The notes below the pieces were generated by a model. That model was given only the letters and a program-made list of their open reading frames with translations. It had not been told where the DNA came from and made no database searches. A program made the position numbers and the translations under genes. A stretch of 64,000 nt of DNA. It comes from Planctomycetaceae bacterium. Its GTDB lineage: Bacteria > Planctomycetota > Planctomycetia > Planctomycetales > Planctomycetaceae. Where the stretch lies: contig JAWKUA010000003.1 of NCBI GenBank assembly GCA_041398785.1, positions 62,001 to 126,000 on the forward strand, given 5' to 3'. Positions 62,732-64,000 of this stretch are shown here, in pieces. Position 1 is the stretch's first letter. Each line of letters begins with the position of its first letter.

Positions 62732-64000
62732 ATGAGCATTCTGAACACACTCCGCTCACGATTTCAAACGGCACTGGCACCGCTGGTTGATGATGTCGTT
62801 CCTTTGCTGGACATGATTCGACCGTCTACCGACCCGAAGTTCGGTGATTTCCAGGCGAACTGTGCAATGCCGCTCAGGGCTGTACTGAACAAGCCGCCTC
62901 GCGACATTGCAGCGGACATCGTTGCTTCACTGAACGTGGATGACCTCTGCGAACCGCCCGAAATCGCCGGTCCCGGCTTCATCAATCTGCGACTAAAGGA
63001 TGAATGGATTCAGCAGCAGATCAACTCCATCACGCAGGACGAACGGCTGGGAGTTCAGCCGGCTGCGAATCCGAAGCACGTCGTCGTCGACTTCTCCTCG
63101 CCCAACGTTGCCAAGCCGATGCATGTCGGCCACCTGCGCAGTACCGTCATCGGAGACGCCCTCTGCCGCACGCTGAGATTCGCTGGTCATCGCGTGACCA
63201 GCGACAACCACATCGGCGACTGGGGTACGCAGTTTGGAATGATCATCTTCGGGTATCGCAACTTCGTTGACGAATCGGCGTACCGGAAGGACGCGGTCGC
63301 CGAACTGGCTCGGCTTTACAAACTCGTGAATCAGTTGAGCGACTACCACGACGCCGGTGCGAAACTTCCGCAGCTTTCGACGGAACTCACGACGAAGCGT
63401 TCCGAACTGCAGCGTCAGGAAGCGGCAATCGACCCGTCGGACAGGAAAGCGAAGAAAAACCTGAAGGCCCTGCAGAAGCAGATCACGGAACTCGAAGATT
63501 CAATCAGCAGTGCCACCGCAAAGATTGCTGCCGTCGATGCCGATCCCGCGCTGAAGGCGTCCGCGGATGCTCACCCGGACATCGCCCGCCAGGCTCGCGT
63601 GGAAACGTCGAAGCTGCATGCCGGAGACCCCGACAATCAGAACCTGTGGGATCAGTTTCTTCCCGCCTGCCTGAAGGCTCTGGACCACATCTACGACCGG
63701 CTGCACATCTCCTTCGATCTGGCGCTGGGTGAAAGCTTCTACAACCCGATGCTGGCGGATGTTGTCGAAAGCCTGAAACAGAAGAACCTTGCGAAGGAAA
63801 GCGCCGGAGCCACCTGTGTCTTCATCGAAGGCAACGACGCACCGTTTATCGTGCAGAAATCGGATCTGGCGTACACGTATGCCACAAGCGATCTGGCCAC
63901 GATCCGATATCGCGTGGACCAGCTTGCCGCCGATGAACTGGTGTACGTCGTCGACAAGCGCCAGTCCGAACATTTTCAGCTTCTGTTTCAAACGGCCGCG
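62732..64000 (+). CDS. argS: Arginyl-tRNA synthetase, C-terminus cut by window edge
   Basis: The frame is open from ATG 62732 to the right edge (423 residues). It starts with the Add-1 tRNA-binding domain (about 1-95, with DFQANCAMPLRAVLNKPPRD, in parts). The class I signature SPNVAKPMHVGHLRS near 121-135 holds the HVGH form of HIGH, and NHIGDWGTQFGMI near 157-169 follows. LGESFYNPMLADVVESL near 333-349 and YVVDKRQSEHFQ near 407-418 match the family. Between these, residues about 200-283 (63330-63580) form a charged, probably coiled-coil insertion that is absent from E. coli ArgS. The C-terminal anticodon part is missing. Confidence 0.93.
   Translation, partial: MSILNTLRSRFQTALAPLVDDVVPLLDMIRPSTDPKFGDFQANCAMPLRAVLNKPPRDIAADIVASLNVDDLCEPPEIAGPGFINLRLKDEWIQQQINSITQDERLGVQPAANPKHVVVDFSSPNVAKPMHVGHLRSTVIGDALCRTLRFAGHRVTSDNHIGDWGTQFGMIIFGYRNFVDESAYRKDAVAELARLYKLVNQLSDYHDAGAKLPQLSTELTTKRSELQRQEAAIDPSDRKAKKNLKALQKQITELEDSISSATAKIAAVDADPALKASADAHPDIARQARVETSKLHAGDPDNQNLWDQFLPACLKALDHIYDRLHISFDLALGESFYNPMLADVVESLKQKNLAKESAGATCVFIEGNDAPFIVQKSDLAYTYATSDLATIRYRVDQLAADELVYVVDKRQSEHFQLLFQTAA

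Overview
The window reads as a GC-rich bacterial chromosome segment, most probably from a planctomycete. That assignment is an inference from gene content and style: a flotillin FloA/NfeD pair, a PmoA-like (DUF6807) secreted protein, a Tat-exported TIM-barrel isomerase, a PpiD/SurA-like membrane protein, two proteins with an N-terminal four-cysteine ribbon plus one membrane anchor, an HDOD protein and many stand-alone metabolic genes. There is no rRNA, CRISPR array, prophage or insertion sequence. One tRNA (His, GTG) is present. Both window edges cut a gene: an exported protein at the left and argS at the right.

Layout. 1-2433: an ABC exporter (ATPase, then permease) followed by the truncated exported protein, all on the minus strand. 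2759-2866: tRNA-His with an intrinsic terminator. 3184-7535: hemerythrin-like protein, Gfo/Idh/MocA oxidoreductase and topA. 7913-13724: PpiD/SurA-like membrane protein, an Rpn-type nuclease, an RpoD-like sigma factor and an ExeA-like ATPase. 13880-19483: purM, a CPA2 antiporter, an M28 peptidase, a sugar isomerase-like protein and an NAD-dependent epimerase. 19626-29126: five minus-strand genes made only of transglutaminase-like, DUF2126, circularly permuted ATP-grasp and alpha-E domains. 29609-35420: a nucleoside-hydrolase homologue lacking key residues, hemD, a ribbon/membrane protein, an SDR and a stand-alone acyltransferase domain. 35528-41879: membrane pyrophosphatase, ExbD, an EEP-family hydrolase, a second ribbon protein and metF. 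42364-50338: a lipoprotein, the glycosyltransferase-cinA-GNAT overlapping operon, an esterase, HDOD, DapA-like and PmoA-like proteins. 50351-54647: nfeD-floA-small membrane protein, a Sua5-type enzyme and a DUF6580-like protein. 54755-57468: small helical protein, a second Rpn nuclease, TatD-like hydrolase and a small-protein/nucleotidyltransferase pair. 57656-64000: an ABC exporter with a frameshifted permease, panB, mobA and argS.

The most interesting block is 19626-29126. It carries two sets of the same enzyme types, one with ATP-grasp and alpha-E as separate genes and one with them fused, together with two transglutaminase-like proteins. This matches a gene neighbourhood predicted in the literature to make or process a peptide-like product but, to my knowledge, not biochemically solved. 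Next to it, divergently, lies a nucleoside-hydrolase fold protein that has lost the ribose-binding Asp and the catalytic His-Asp.

Two genes look frame-broken: topA at an A7 run (4901-4907) and the ABC permease near 59425-59428. Either the assembly carries single-base errors or these are real shifts or slippage sites. Many starts were moved from the longest open frame to an internal ATG or GTG with a better ribosome site or family fit; this is stated for each gene.
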